In this document: in pieces, positions 24,948-32,587 of the stretch
How positions within the stretch are numbered: position 1 is the stretch's first letter
How the letters are laid out: each line of letters begins with the position of its first letter
Source: Clostridiales bacterium
GTDB taxonomy: Bacteria; Bacillota; Clostridia; Oscillospirales; Oscillospiraceae
Length of the DNA: 43,629 nt
Assembly (NCBI GenBank): GCA_029267755.1
Contig: JAJUHS010000003.1
Location: 1 to 43,629 of the forward strand
Reading direction: 5' to 3'
Notes under the pieces: model-generated
Seen by the model: the letters and a program-made list of their open reading frames with translations, nothing else
Database searches by the model: none
Told to the model about the DNA's origin: nothing
Made by a program: the position numbers and the translations under genes

Positions 24948-27242
24948 ATGCAACCTACAATTTGCGCAAGATGCAAAAAGAATGTAGCTGTTATTTTTAT
25001 AACAAAGATGGAAAACGGCAAATCCACGAATGAGGGTTTGTGTCTTAAGTGCGCCAAGGAGCTTAATATTAAGCCTGTTGACGATATTATGAAAAAAATG
25101 GGAATTTCAGACGAGGACCTTGAAGGCATCTCAAACGAGATGCTGGACGCATTCGGCGGAGCCGAGGGAATTGCCGAAGTTGAAGGTGAAGACACCGAGG
25201 AGGGAAAGACTGCTACATTTCCGTTCCTTAACCGTCTTTTTAATACGGAACCCGGACAGGAAACACAGCAGCCCGGCGGCACGGGCCAGCCGGGTGGCGG
25301 GAACAGGGAGTCCGCATCCAGCAGGGGGCAGAAGCGCAAGTTCCTGGACAACTACTGCATATCGCTGACGCAGAAGGCGCTGGAGGGCAAGATAGACAGG
25401 ATAGTAGGCAGGGAAGAGGAAACCGAAAGGGTCGTTCAGATTCTGAACCGCCGCCAGAAGAACAACCCCTGCCTGATCGGAGAGCCCGGCGTTGGAAAGA
25501 CCGCGATCGCCGAGGGGCTTGCTCAGCGCATCGCCGACGGAAACGTTCCATATAAGCTTAAGGATAAGGAAGTTTTTTTGCTGGACCTTACGGCTCTGGT
25601 TGCCGGAACTCAGTTCCGCGGACAGTTTGAGAGCCGAATGAAGGGCCTTATCGAAGAGGTAAAAAAGCAGGGAAACATTATTCTTGTAATAGACGAGGTG
25701 CACAATATAGTAGGTGCAGGGGACGCGGAGGGTTCGATGAACGCCGCCAATATTCTGAAGCCCGCGCTTTCCAGGGGAGAGATTCAGGTTATCGGTGCTA
25801 CAACATTTGCGGAGTACCGCAAGCATATCGAAAAGGACTCGGCGCTTGAGCGCAGGTTCCAGCCGGTCATAGTCAGCGAGCCGTCCATAGATGACTCCGT
25901 TGAAATAATAAAGGGAATAGCCAGATATTACGAAAGCTTCCACGGGGTAAGGATTTCAGACGAGATGTGCCGTCAGGCGGTGGTATTGTCGGAAAGATAT
26001 ATCACCGATCGCTTCCTTCCGGACAAGGCGATAGATCTCATTGACGAGGCCTGCTCAGACGTCAACCTTAAAAATAAGAATTTAGCAAGAAGCGCCGAGC
26101 TTTCGAAGGAAAAGGCCGATCTCGCAAAGGAGCGCGACCTTCTCCTTGCCGATTCAAGCGAGGACTCGTACCGTAGGCTTGCGGTAATACGCAGCCGCGA
26201 TATTCAGATAGATAATGAGCTTTCTCAGCTTAACAAAGAGGGTATTCCCGAGCTTACGATAGATAACTTGGCACGCATTATAGAGCTATGGACCAAAATT
26301 CCAGCCGTCAGCATCCGCGAGGACGAGTATGAAAAGCTTTCAAAGCTCGATAAGAGGCTGAAGCAGCATATAATCGGTCAGGACGAGGCGGTAGACGCGG
26401 TCTGCGCAGCGATAAGGCGCAACAGGGTTGGAATAGCCGCAAAGCGTAAGCCGGTTTCCTTCATATTCGTCGGGTCAACAGGTGTCGGCAAGACGGAGCT
26501 TGTAAAGCGCCTTGCCGCGGATCTGTTCGATACTCCGGAATCTCTTATCCGTCTGGATATGTCGGAGTTTATGGAAAAGCATACTGTGTCAAGGCTTATC
26601 GGCTCGCCTCCCGGCTATATAGGATATGACGAGGCTGGACAGCTGACCGAAAAAATACGCCGCAAGCCTTATTCAGTGGTTCTGTTCGACGAGATAGAGA
26701 AGGCACATCCCGATATTCTCAACATTCTGCTTCAGATTCTCGACGACGGCCGGATAACCGATGCTCACGGCAAGACAGTGAACTTCGAGAATACGGTAAT
26801 AATAATGACCACCAACGCAGGGAGCGATAAGAAGGACGGTGCAGTGGGTTTCAACCGCTCGATAAGCGATCAGGGCAAGGAGAAGGCGATCAAGGCCCTT
26901 AACGACTTCCTGCGCCCAGAGTTTATCAACCGTGTTGACGAGATAGTTTACTTCAACAAGCTGACTGAGGAGAACTTTAAGGCAATATCGGCGATCATGC
27001 TCAATGAGCTCAGTGACAGCATGAAGGAAAAGGGAATAGCGCTTTCATATGACAACTCCGTGCTTGACTATCTCATAAAGAAATCCTACTCGATAACCTA
27101 TGGTGCGAGAAACCTCCGCCGATTTATTCAAAAGGAGATCGAAGACAAGGTTGCCACACAGATTATCGAAAGCTACGAAAAGCCGGTCAAGAATATTGCT
27201 CTTACGGTTTCCGATGATAAAATAGAATTGGTATCATACTAA
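24948..27242 (+). CDS. ClpE-like AAA+ unfoldase, ATP-binding subunit of Clp protease
   Basis: This is a 764-residue HSP100 protein with two AAA+ modules. The N-terminus has a four-cysteine zinc finger (Cys6, Cys9, Cys32, Cys35) as in ClpE, followed by an acidic and Gly/Gln/Pro-rich linker (about 70-125). The double Clp-N repeats of ClpC are absent. Module 1 has Walker A GEPGVGKT (from 178) and Walker B VIDEVHN. A short coiled-coil middle region lies near 375-425. Module 2 has Walker A GSTGVGKT (from 509), LFDEIEKAHPD, and a VGF tripeptide at 633-635 in the loop that docks onto ClpP. It should therefore deliver substrates to ClpP for degradation. It follows pgsA by ten bases and ends at a strong terminator. 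ClpC remains an alternative name; the zinc finger favours ClpE. Confidence 0.92.
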   Translation: MQPTICARCKKNVAVIFITKMENGKSTNEGLCLKCAKELNIKPVDDIMKKMGISDEDLEGISNEMLDAFGGAEGIAEVEGEDTEEGKTATFPFLNRLFNTEPGQETQQPGGTGQPGGGNRESASSRGQKRKFLDNYCISLTQKALEGKIDRIVGREEETERVVQILNRRQKNNPCLIGEPGVGKTAIAEGLAQRIADGNVPYKLKDKEVFLLDLTALVAGTQFRGQFESRMKGLIEEVKKQGNIILVIDEVHNIVGAGDAEGSMNAANILKPALSRGEIQVIGATTFAEYRKHIEKDSALERRFQPVIVSEPSIDDSVEIIKGIARYYESFHGVRISDEMCRQAVVLSERYITDRFLPDKAIDLIDEACSDVNLKNKNLARSAELSKEKADLAKERDLLLADSSEDSYRRLAVIRSRDIQIDNELSQLNKEGIPELTIDNLARIIELWTKIPAVSIREDEYEKLSKLDKRLKQHIIGQDEAVDAVCAAIRRNRVGIAAKRKPVSFIFVGSTGVGKTELVKRLAADLFDTPESLIRLDMSEFMEKHTVSRLIGSPPGYIGYDEAGQLTEKIRRKPYSVVLFDEIEKAHPDILNILLQILDDGRITDAHGKTVNFENTVIIMTTNAGSDKKDGAVGFNRSISDQGKEKAIKALNDFLRPEFINRVDEIVYFNKLTEENFKAISAIMLNELSDSMKEKGIALSYDNSVLDYLIKKSYSITYGARNLRRFIQKEIEDKVATQIIESYEKPVKNIALTVSDDKIELVSY

Positions 27243-27252
27243 ATAAGCAATT

Positions 27253-27285
27253 ACAGCGCTCCGAACAATCGGGACGCTGTTTTTT
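27253..27285 (+). terminator. Terminator of the pgsA/clpE-like operon
   Basis: ACAGCGCTCC pairs with GGGACGCTGT (one mismatch, one G-U) around GAACAATC and is followed by TTTTT, ten bases after the stop codon. Confidence 0.85.
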
Positions 27286-27298
27286 GTCCCGGGACAAA

Positions 27299-27327
27299 GT
27301 AACAAACGAGCCCTGCGTGCGTATAAT
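27299..27327 (+). promoter_or_regulatory. Possible promoter for the small ORF-spoVM unit
   Basis: GTAACA (27299-27304), a 17-base spacer and TATAAT (27322-27327) fit a SigA-type promoter with a weak -35. A mother-cell sigma factor would be expected for spoVM, but I see no convincing SigE -35 here. A perfect 16-bp palindrome (TTTGTCCCGGGACAAA, 27283-27298) abuts the -35 box and could be an operator. Confidence 0.35.
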
Positions 27328-27362
27328 GTACTGTGAAACTTTGATTGCGAGGGGCGGCAGTT

Positions 27363-27521
27363 ATGAGAAGATATTGTTTCAGGTACGGCAAAAAAGCCGG
27401 ACTTGTTTTCCTTACGCTTGGGGCGATTATTATTCTTGCGCTTATTATGCCGCCGATATTCTGGTGCTTTGCGCTCGGAGTAACGCTTATTTGCATAGGC
27501 TTGGCGCTGCTTAGAAGATGA
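27363..27521 (+). CDS. Small hydrophobic protein upstream of spoVM
   Basis: This 52-residue ORF is too short for the track. It has a basic start (MRRYCFRYGKKAG), two hydrophobic segments at about 13-30 and 33-50 separated by MPP, and a terminal RR. GCGAGGGGCGGC precedes the ATG and contains a usable GAGGGG ribosome site. It ends 21 bases before the TTG of spoVM, so the two are probably cotranscribed and this may be a sporulation membrane peptide. No family is recognised and the function is unknown. Confidence 0.65.
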   Translation: MRRYCFRYGKKAGLVFLTLGAIIILALIMPPIFWCFALGVTLICIGLALLRR

Positions 27522-27542
27522 CGGAAAACGGAGGTGCGGCAT

Positions 27543-27617
27543 TTGAAGGTATTTGTGGTGAAAACTCCCCGGTTTATGTCGGGCTTGCTGAGATTTATTT
27601 TTCGCGTTAAAAAATAA
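27543..27617 (+). CDS. spoVM: Stage V sporulation protein SpoVM (24 residues, TTG start)
   Basis: SpoVM is a tiny amphipathic helix that recognises the convex forespore membrane and anchors the SpoIVA coat basement layer there. The predicted peptide reads MKVFVVKTPRFMSGLLRFIF and then RVKK. It aligns with Bacillus SpoVM at the MK-start, the K-x-P-[KR]-F element with its helix-breaking proline, and the following G-[IL]-[VL]-R. The length of 24 compares with 26 in Bacillus. The start is TTG at 27543, with an excellent GGAGGTG six bases upstream. The small size and TTG start explain why the ORF track lacks it. It lies 75 bases before sipL, whose product binds SpoIVA. This functional adjacency strongly supports the call. 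Confidence 0.85.
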   Translation: MKVFVVKTPRFMSGLLRFIFRVKK

Positions 27618-27622
27618 ATAGG

Positions 27623-27651
27623 ACATATTCCAAAGCCAACATAAATATACT
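27623..27651 (+). promoter_or_regulatory. SigE-like promoter for sipL
   Basis: ACATATT (27623-27629) matches the SigE -35 consensus kmATATT at six of seven positions. After a 14-base spacer, AATATACT (27644-27651) matches CATACAMT at six of eight. The start point near 27658 leaves a 35-base leader with AAGGAG before the sipL ATG. Mother-cell SigE control is what is known for sipL in Clostridioides difficile. Confidence 0.5.
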
Positions 27652-27692
27652 CTAGCAAGGACAGTTGAAATAGCGTCAAGGAGAGGATATTT

Positions 27693-29225
27693 ATGGAGGC
27701 TAAGCTTGAAAAGAAATCTGTATCTTTTTATAAAAACCTTTTTAGCGCCGACGTAACGCAGGAAGAGACGATGGAGATGATAGTGCCTGATGCAATGCCG
27801 GACATAGTCAGGATTATCGAAACCGACGGGGTTATAACACTGCGAAGCAAGGAAGCGGAAGCCGGCAGGGCGACGGTCGGCGGCGTCATCAATGCCGTGG
27901 TGCTGTATATGCCGGAAGGCGATGAGCAGGTAAAAAAGCTCGAGCTGAAAATACCGTTTACGTCGGTCCTTGAGCACCCGGCCGCAGACAGCAGCGTACG
28001 CCTTACTGCGAAAGCCGTGCTTTGCTCCATAGACAGCAGAAATCTGAATCCCAGAAAGATTCTGGTGCGGGCCGATGTTTGCACACAGATTTCCGGCTAC
28101 GGTCCGGTTAAGCTTGAGCTTTGCCACGCGGTCGAGGAGGCTCCTCAGGATATGGAGATCCTTTTGGAAAGGAGAACCGTAAAAAGCGTTGCCGATGTTC
28201 GCGAAAAGACCTTTGTGATATCCGACGACTATGTGCTTCCTTCTTCGGCTATGCCGGCAGGAGAGATACTTGCTTCAAGGATTGCTCTTTTGACGGAGGA
28301 TACCAGAACCGTCGGCAGCAAGCTGATAATAAAAGGAAACGCGATGGTTTCCGTCCTTTACCGCTCAAGGAACGAGGGGGAGCTATGCAAAGCCGAATTT
28401 TCTACCGTTTTTTCTCAGATAGCGGAGATAGAAGCCGTAAGCAACCCCGAATTTGCTGTTACGATAATGCCTACGGGCATATACTTTGACCTTGCGGACG
28501 GTTCGGGCGGCAACCTTATGATTACCATGGAGCTTCACGCGGTCGCTCAGATCGTTGTCATAGAGAACAGGGAAATCGAATACATATCCGATATGTACAG
28601 TACAGCATATGATTTAATATGTAGGAATGAAAAATATTCAATAGATACCGTAGAGAGTTCCACGGTTATCCGGGAGGATGTCCGCAAAAATATAGAGACC
28701 TATGTTCAGGCGAAAAGCATAGTATGTGTTAATGCGTTTACGGGAAAGACCTCAAAAATCAACAGCGATGACGGATGCAGGTTCGAAACCACCGCCTGCG
28801 TGGAGGTAGTCTACAAATCCGAGGACGGCCGCCTTTTTTCCGTAAGGGACAAAATGAATGTTTCCGCCATGTGGGAGGACCCATGCGAAAATGTTGCCTG
28901 CGTATGCAGCGCGGATTGCGGGGACGCAAGCGCCGTTATTATAGATGAGGGCATAGAGGTCCGCATGAGCGTGGATTTCATTGTTACGGCGCTGAAATCG
29001 CAGACCATAGACGCCATAACGGGCGCCGGCTGCGATGACACGGCCCTCAGGGACATTTCGCGGCTGCCGTCAGTAACTTTGAGGCGGGTGGCAAATGGCG
29101 ATACCCTATGGATGCTTGCGAAAAGGTACAATTCAACCAGGGCGCTTATTCTTGAGGCGAACGGCATGGAAGAAATGACGGAGCAGGACGAAGGCAGGCT
29201 TCTTATTATACCGAAAAGGAGATAA
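27693..29225 (+). CDS. sipL: Spore coat morphogenetic protein SipL (SPOCS/DUF3794 plus LysM)
   Basis: SipL is the clostridial counterpart of SpoVID. It binds SpoIVA and is needed to wrap the coat around the forespore. The 510-residue protein has SPOCS/DUF3794 domains in tandem: about 20-130 (starting VTQEETMEMIVPDAMPDIVR), about 160-290 and about 315-445 (the last two less sharply bounded by eye). A C-terminal LysM domain spans about 458-508 (RRVANGDTLWMLAKRYN, ILEANGME, LLIIPKR). In C. difficile the LysM domain makes the SpoIVA contact. There is no signal peptide, as expected for a mother-cell protein. AAGGAG precedes the ATG. It follows spoVM and has a SigE-like promoter of its own. A strong terminator follows. 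Confidence 0.9.
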   Translation: MEAKLEKKSVSFYKNLFSADVTQEETMEMIVPDAMPDIVRIIETDGVITLRSKEAEAGRATVGGVINAVVLYMPEGDEQVKKLELKIPFTSVLEHPAADSSVRLTAKAVLCSIDSRNLNPRKILVRADVCTQISGYGPVKLELCHAVEEAPQDMEILLERRTVKSVADVREKTFVISDDYVLPSSAMPAGEILASRIALLTEDTRTVGSKLIIKGNAMVSVLYRSRNEGELCKAEFSTVFSQIAEIEAVSNPEFAVTIMPTGIYFDLADGSGGNLMITMELHAVAQIVVIENREIEYISDMYSTAYDLICRNEKYSIDTVESSTVIREDVRKNIETYVQAKSIVCVNAFTGKTSKINSDDGCRFETTACVEVVYKSEDGRLFSVRDKMNVSAMWEDPCENVACVCSADCGDASAVIIDEGIEVRMSVDFIVTALKSQTIDAITGAGCDDTALRDISRLPSVTLRRVANGDTLWMLAKRYNSTRALILEANGMEEMTEQDEGRLLIIPKRR

Positions 29226-29247
29226 TCGGCAAACCATAGTTTACTCG

Positions 29248-29282
29248 GCAGGCAGAACCTTTATTCTGCCTGCAATTTTTTT
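29248..29282 (+). terminator. Terminator of sipL
   Basis: A perfect 10-bp stem GCAGGCAGAA / TTCTGCCTGC with a CCTTTA loop is followed by AATTTTTTT. Confidence 0.92.
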
Positions 29283-29294
29283 AGCCTTTGCGAC

Positions 29295-29323
29295 TTGTCA
29301 TGCCGGGAGTTTTATGATAAAAT
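29295..29323 (+). promoter_or_regulatory. SigA promoter for yebC
   Basis: TTGTCA (29295-29300), a 17-base spacer and TAAAAT (29318-29323) give five of six matches in each box. The leader is about 100 bases and contains a small CCGGT/ACCGG stem. Confidence 0.65.
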
Positions 29324-29430
29324 AACGGGTACGTTAATTTCCTGCGTATTAGGCGCTTACGCGGGTTCGGCCTCCGGTCTTAAACACCGGGTGTATAAGC
29401 AAAACACAAAGGGACAGAGGAGATGAATTT

Positions 29431-30165
29431 ATGTCAGGTCATTCCAAATGGCATAATATACAGAAAACGAAGGGAGCTCAGGACGCAAAGCGCGCGCAGG
29501 CGTTTACGAAAATAGCCAGGGAAATAATTGTAGCGGTAAAGGAAGGCGGCAGCGGGGATCCGGCCAACAATTCCCGTCTGGCAGCGATAATTACCAAGGC
29601 AAAGGCCGCAAATATGCCTAACGATAATATAAAGAGGACGATTGAAAAGGCGCTGGGCGGAGGCGATAACTCTAATTACGAAAGCATCAACTATGAGGGA
29701 TACGGCCCCAGCGGAATTGCGGTAATCGTTGAAACGATGACAGATAACCGCAACCGCACAGCCTCAGAAATGCGCCACTACTTTGACAAATACGGCGGCA
29801 ATATGGGAACCACGGGTTGCGTTTCATGGTCGTTTGATAAAAAGGGCGTCATTATTATCGACAATGAGGAGATGAACCTGGACGAGGATAAGGTCATGGA
29901 GGACGCGCTAGAAGCCGGAGCGGATGATATTTCAAATGAGGGCGAAGTGTTTGAAGTATATACGAATCCGGATAGTTTCCAGGCAGTATCCGACACGATG
30001 GAAAAGCAGGGTTATAAATTTCTCTCCGCACAGGTTGAAATGGTTCCGCAGACATATATTAAGCTTACAAACGAGGACGACATTAAGAACATGCGGAAGA
30101 TGCTCGACATGTTCGAGGACAACGATGACGTCCAGAACGTCTGGCACAACTGGGAAGAGGAATAG
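29431..30165 (+). CDS. yebC: YebC/PmpR/TACO1-family protein
   Basis: This 244-residue protein belongs to the YebC family. Members have been described as DNA-binding transcriptional regulators and, more recently, as ribosome-associated factors that help translate proline stretches; which applies here cannot be read from sequence. The family signature runs from the start: GHSKWHNIQKTKGAQDAKRA, FTKIAREIIVAVKEGG, KAKAANMPNDNIKRTIEKA, YEGYGPSGIAVIVE and NRTASEMRHYFDKYGGN, with the acidic C-terminal domain after it. GAGGAGATG precedes the ATG. It is a single-gene unit with its own promoter and terminator. Confidence 0.96.
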   Translation: MSGHSKWHNIQKTKGAQDAKRAQAFTKIAREIIVAVKEGGSGDPANNSRLAAIITKAKAANMPNDNIKRTIEKALGGGDNSNYESINYEGYGPSGIAVIVETMTDNRNRTASEMRHYFDKYGGNMGTTGCVSWSFDKKGVIIIDNEEMNLDEDKVMEDALEAGADDISNEGEVFEVYTNPDSFQAVSDTMEKQGYKFLSAQVEMVPQTYIKLTNEDDIKNMRKMLDMFEDNDDVQNVWHNWEEE

Positions 30166-30302
30166 AGAACAAGGAAATTCAATGGTCTGAGGGCAATTCT
30201 GAAAGCATTGAAAATGCTATATTTTATAATAAATTCTTTGAACTATTGAATGTTCTTGATTCGAATGTTAAACATACGGGTTGTACTCATAATTTAAGAA
30301 TT

Positions 30303-30348
30303 AACCGCCTTTTATGAAGCCTTATAGCTAGAAAAAGGCGGTTTTTTT
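30303..30348 (+). terminator. Terminator downstream of yebC
   Basis: AACCGCCTTTT pairs with AAAAGGCGGTT (11 bp) around a 19-base loop and is followed by TTTTT. It lies about 140 bases after the yebC stop; the intervening bases hold only a weak AGCATT/AATGCT hairpin. Confidence 0.85.
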
Positions 30349-30523
30349 ATACAGACTGTATTTGGGCGCATGCGCTTAAATAAACGCACTGTAAATCGGC
30401 GGTTCCTTAAATAGGGGAGTAATTATGGACATTAAAAAGCTGGGTATTATTTAATTGAAGAAGCCTTAAAGTAAGAAAAAATGTGCACAACCGAATAGCT
30501 TGCTATTAATGTCGAGAAAAATT
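30349..30523. other. Non-coding stretch with a nine-residue ORF relic
   Basis: No gene is seen. At 30425-30454 a well-placed AGGGGAG and an ATG open a nine-residue frame (MDIKKLGII) that stops at once. The start resembles the N-terminus of a Rossmann-fold dehydrogenase and may be the remnant of a lost gene, but nothing downstream in any frame continues it. Confidence 0.35.
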
Positions 30524-30555
30524 CCGAACCCATCCCCAATAGGGAAAAGGTTCGG
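30524..30555 (-). terminator. Terminator of acd-etfBA
   Basis: On the minus strand CCGAACC and GGTTCGG pair (7 bp) with a partly paired CCC/GGG interior, followed by AATTTTTCTC, about 20 bases beyond the etfA stop. Confidence 0.75.
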
Positions 30556-30573
30556 ATATGGAATCAATTTATT

Positions 30574-31755
30574 CTACTGGTCAAGGGCATCCATAAGTGC
30601 GGGAATAACCTTGTAGAGGTCGCCGACGATGCCGTAATCGGCAACCTCAAAAATCGGAGCGTTTTCATTTTTGTTTATAGCGACGATGTAGCCTGAGTTC
30701 TGCATACCGGCAAGGTGCTGGATAGCGCCGGAAATTCCGCAGGCTATGTAGAGTTTAGGCTTTACCGTCGTACCGGTCTGTCCGACCTGGTGTGAATGTT
30801 CTATCCAGCCGGCGTCGACCGCGGCGCGGGAAGCGCCGACAGTTGCGCCGAGCTTCTTGGCAAGGGCCTCGATGAGCTTGAAGCCCTCTGCGCTGCCGAG
30901 GCCGGCTCCGCCGGATACTATTATCTCAGCGTCCGTGAGGGACACGATTTCCTTGGTGCTCTTCACAATTTCTAGAACCTCAGTGCGTATATCGCCGGCC
31001 TTGAAAACCGTCTTGAGCGGAATTACCTCGCCCTTACGGGAATCGTCGCGCACTGCTTTTTCCATAACGCCCGGACGGACGGTTGACATCTGCGGGCGGT
31101 GGTGGGGGCAAACGATTGTGGCCATAAGGTTTCCGCCGAAGGCGGGACGGGTCTGCTTTATTTTTCTGTCCTCGGGGTCTATCTCAAGCTTTGTGCAGTC
31201 GGCGGTGAGGCCGGTTCCGCACTTGACGGCGAGGCATGGGCCAAGGTCACGGCCGATATGTGTCGCGCCGAGCAGGACTATCTCGGGCTTATACTTGTTT
31301 ATAGCCTCGTAGATTACCTTGGTATAGCCGTCTGTCGTGTAGGTCTTGAGCTCAGGGGAGTTGGCGTAATAAACTTTATCCGCTCCATAAGCGATAAGCT
31401 CCTTTGCAAGTTCATCTATGTTTTCACCGCAGAGAATAGCGCACAGCTCACACCCAATTTCGGACGCTAGCTTTCTGCCTTCCCCCAAAAGCTCAATGGA
31501 AACGCCCATGAGCTTGCCGTCGCGCTGCTCGGCAAAGACCCATACGTTATGGAAGGATGAGATGTTCGGTGTATGTACAGCTTCATCAGTTTTCTCGATA
31601 GCGGCAAAGGGACAGACATCAACGCAGGCTCCGCAGCTTGTGCAGCTCGGCCCGATGACGGCGAGCTTCCCCTCCATGGTGATGGCATTGAAGGGGCAGG
31701 CTTTCAGGCATTTCTGACAGCCCTTGCACTTCTCATCTATAATATTTACAGCCAT
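30574..31755 (-). CDS. etfA: Electron transfer flavoprotein alpha subunit with N-terminal 2[4Fe-4S] ferredoxin domain
   Basis: EtfA binds FAD and, with EtfB, passes electrons to the acyl-CoA dehydrogenase. This 393-residue version is longer than ordinary EtfA because residues 1-60 form a ferredoxin domain with two complete CxxCxxCxxxC clusters (Cys10, 13, 16, 20 and Cys38, 41, 44, 48). The Etf domain follows ([12 protein letters not shown]). The C-terminal FAD domain has [48 protein letters not shown] and IVAINKN. The same ferredoxin fusion is known in CarE of the Acetobacterium caffeyl-CoA reductase-Etf complex, which bifurcates electrons from NADH to ferredoxin and an enoyl-CoA. Bifurcation here is inferred from that resemblance. 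It is the last gene of acd-etfB-etfA, 24 bases after etfB. Confidence 0.95.
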   Translation of the reverse strand: MAVNIIDEKCKGCQKCLKACPFNAITMEGKLAVIGPSCTSCGACVDVCPFAAIEKTDEAVHTPNISSFHNVWVFAEQRDGKLMGVSIELLGEGRKLASEIGCELCAILCGENIDELAKELIAYGADKVYYANSPELKTYTTDGYTKVIYEAINKYKPEIVLLGATHIGRDLGPCLAVKCGTGLTADCTKLEIDPEDRKIKQTRPAFGGNLMATIVCPHHRPQMSTVRPGVMEKAVRDDSRKGEVIPLKTVFKAGDIRTEVLEIVKSTKEIVSLTDAEIIVSGGAGLGSAEGFKLIEALAKKLGATVGASRAAVDAGWIEHSHQVGQTGTTVKPKLYIACGISGAIQHLAGMQNSGYIVAINKNENAPIFEVADYGIVGDLYKVIPALMDALDQ

Positions 31756-31779
31756 TTAGGTCCATATCCTTTCGTTTAA

Positions 31780-32574
31780 TCAAAGTACATGCTTCTCTCG
31801 CAGCTTCTGTACGAGAGCGCTGCTCATCTCGGTTACGGTGCCTGTGAGCATCTCGCCCTTGCCCTTCGGGGCGGGTGTAAAGCTTCTTAAAACCTGAGTC
31901 GGACTGGCCTTAAGTCCGCAGCTCTCTGGTCGTAGACCTATATCGTTTTCATTCCAGACCGTTACCGATTCTTTTTTTTCGCAGGCGTCGATTATCCTTC
32001 CTACGTTCATGTAGCGGGGCTCGTTAAGCTCCTTGACAGCCGTGAGCATGCAGGGAGTTTTAACCTTGATTACCTCATAGCCGTCTTCAAGCTGGCGCTC
32101 AACAATAATATAGCCATCGCCGAGCTCGCGCACCTTGCTGACATAAGTAACCACGGGAATGCCAAGACGCTGAGCAACCTGAGGGCCAACCTGGGCGGTA
32201 TCGCCGTCGATGGCCTGACGGCCCGCGAAGATAATGTCAAAACCGCCGAGTTTTCTGATGCCGGCGGCAATGGTAGTGGATGTAGCGCAGGTGTCCGCTC
32301 CGCCGAAGGCGGGGCTTGAAAGAAGGTAAGCTTGATCGGCGCCCATTGCCAGGCACTCATAAAGCATGATTGACGCCTGCGGCGGACCCATGGAAATAAC
32401 GCTTACAGTTGTTCCCGGGTATGAATCCTTCATTGTGAGAGCGGCCTCAAGTGCGTTTGCGTCGTCCGGATTCAATATGGAAGGCACTCCGTCGCGAATA
32501 AGGGTTCCCTTGACGGGGTCGATTTTTACTTCATTAGTATCGGGCACCTGCTTGGCGCATACTATTATTTTCAT
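31780..32574 (-). CDS. etfB: Electron transfer flavoprotein beta subunit
   Basis: EtfB is the partner of EtfA. In bifurcating complexes it carries the FAD at which NADH electrons split. The 264-residue protein has MKIIVCAKQVPDTNEVKID at the start, LNPDDANALEAAL, VISMGPPQA, ECLAMGADQAYLLS, the binding loop FAGRQAIDGDTAQVGPQVA and LTAVKELNEPRYMN. These are typical of the clostridial bifurcating group rather than mitochondrial-type Etf. AGGAGGGAG directly upstream is a strong ribosome site. It sits 13 bases after the acyl-CoA dehydrogenase and 24 before etfA, so the three form one transcript and very likely one complex. Confidence 0.96.
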   Translation of the reverse strand: MKIIVCAKQVPDTNEVKIDPVKGTLIRDGVPSILNPDDANALEAALTMKDSYPGTTVSVISMGPPQASIMLYECLAMGADQAYLLSSPAFGGADTCATSTTIAAGIRKLGGFDIIFAGRQAIDGDTAQVGPQVAQRLGIPVVTYVSKVRELGDGYIIVERQLEDGYEVIKVKTPCMLTAVKELNEPRYMNVGRIIDACEKKESVTVWNENDIGLRPESCGLKASPTQVLRSFTPAPKGKGEMLTGTVTEMSSALVQKLREKHVL

Positions 32575-32587
32575 AATTACTCCCTCC

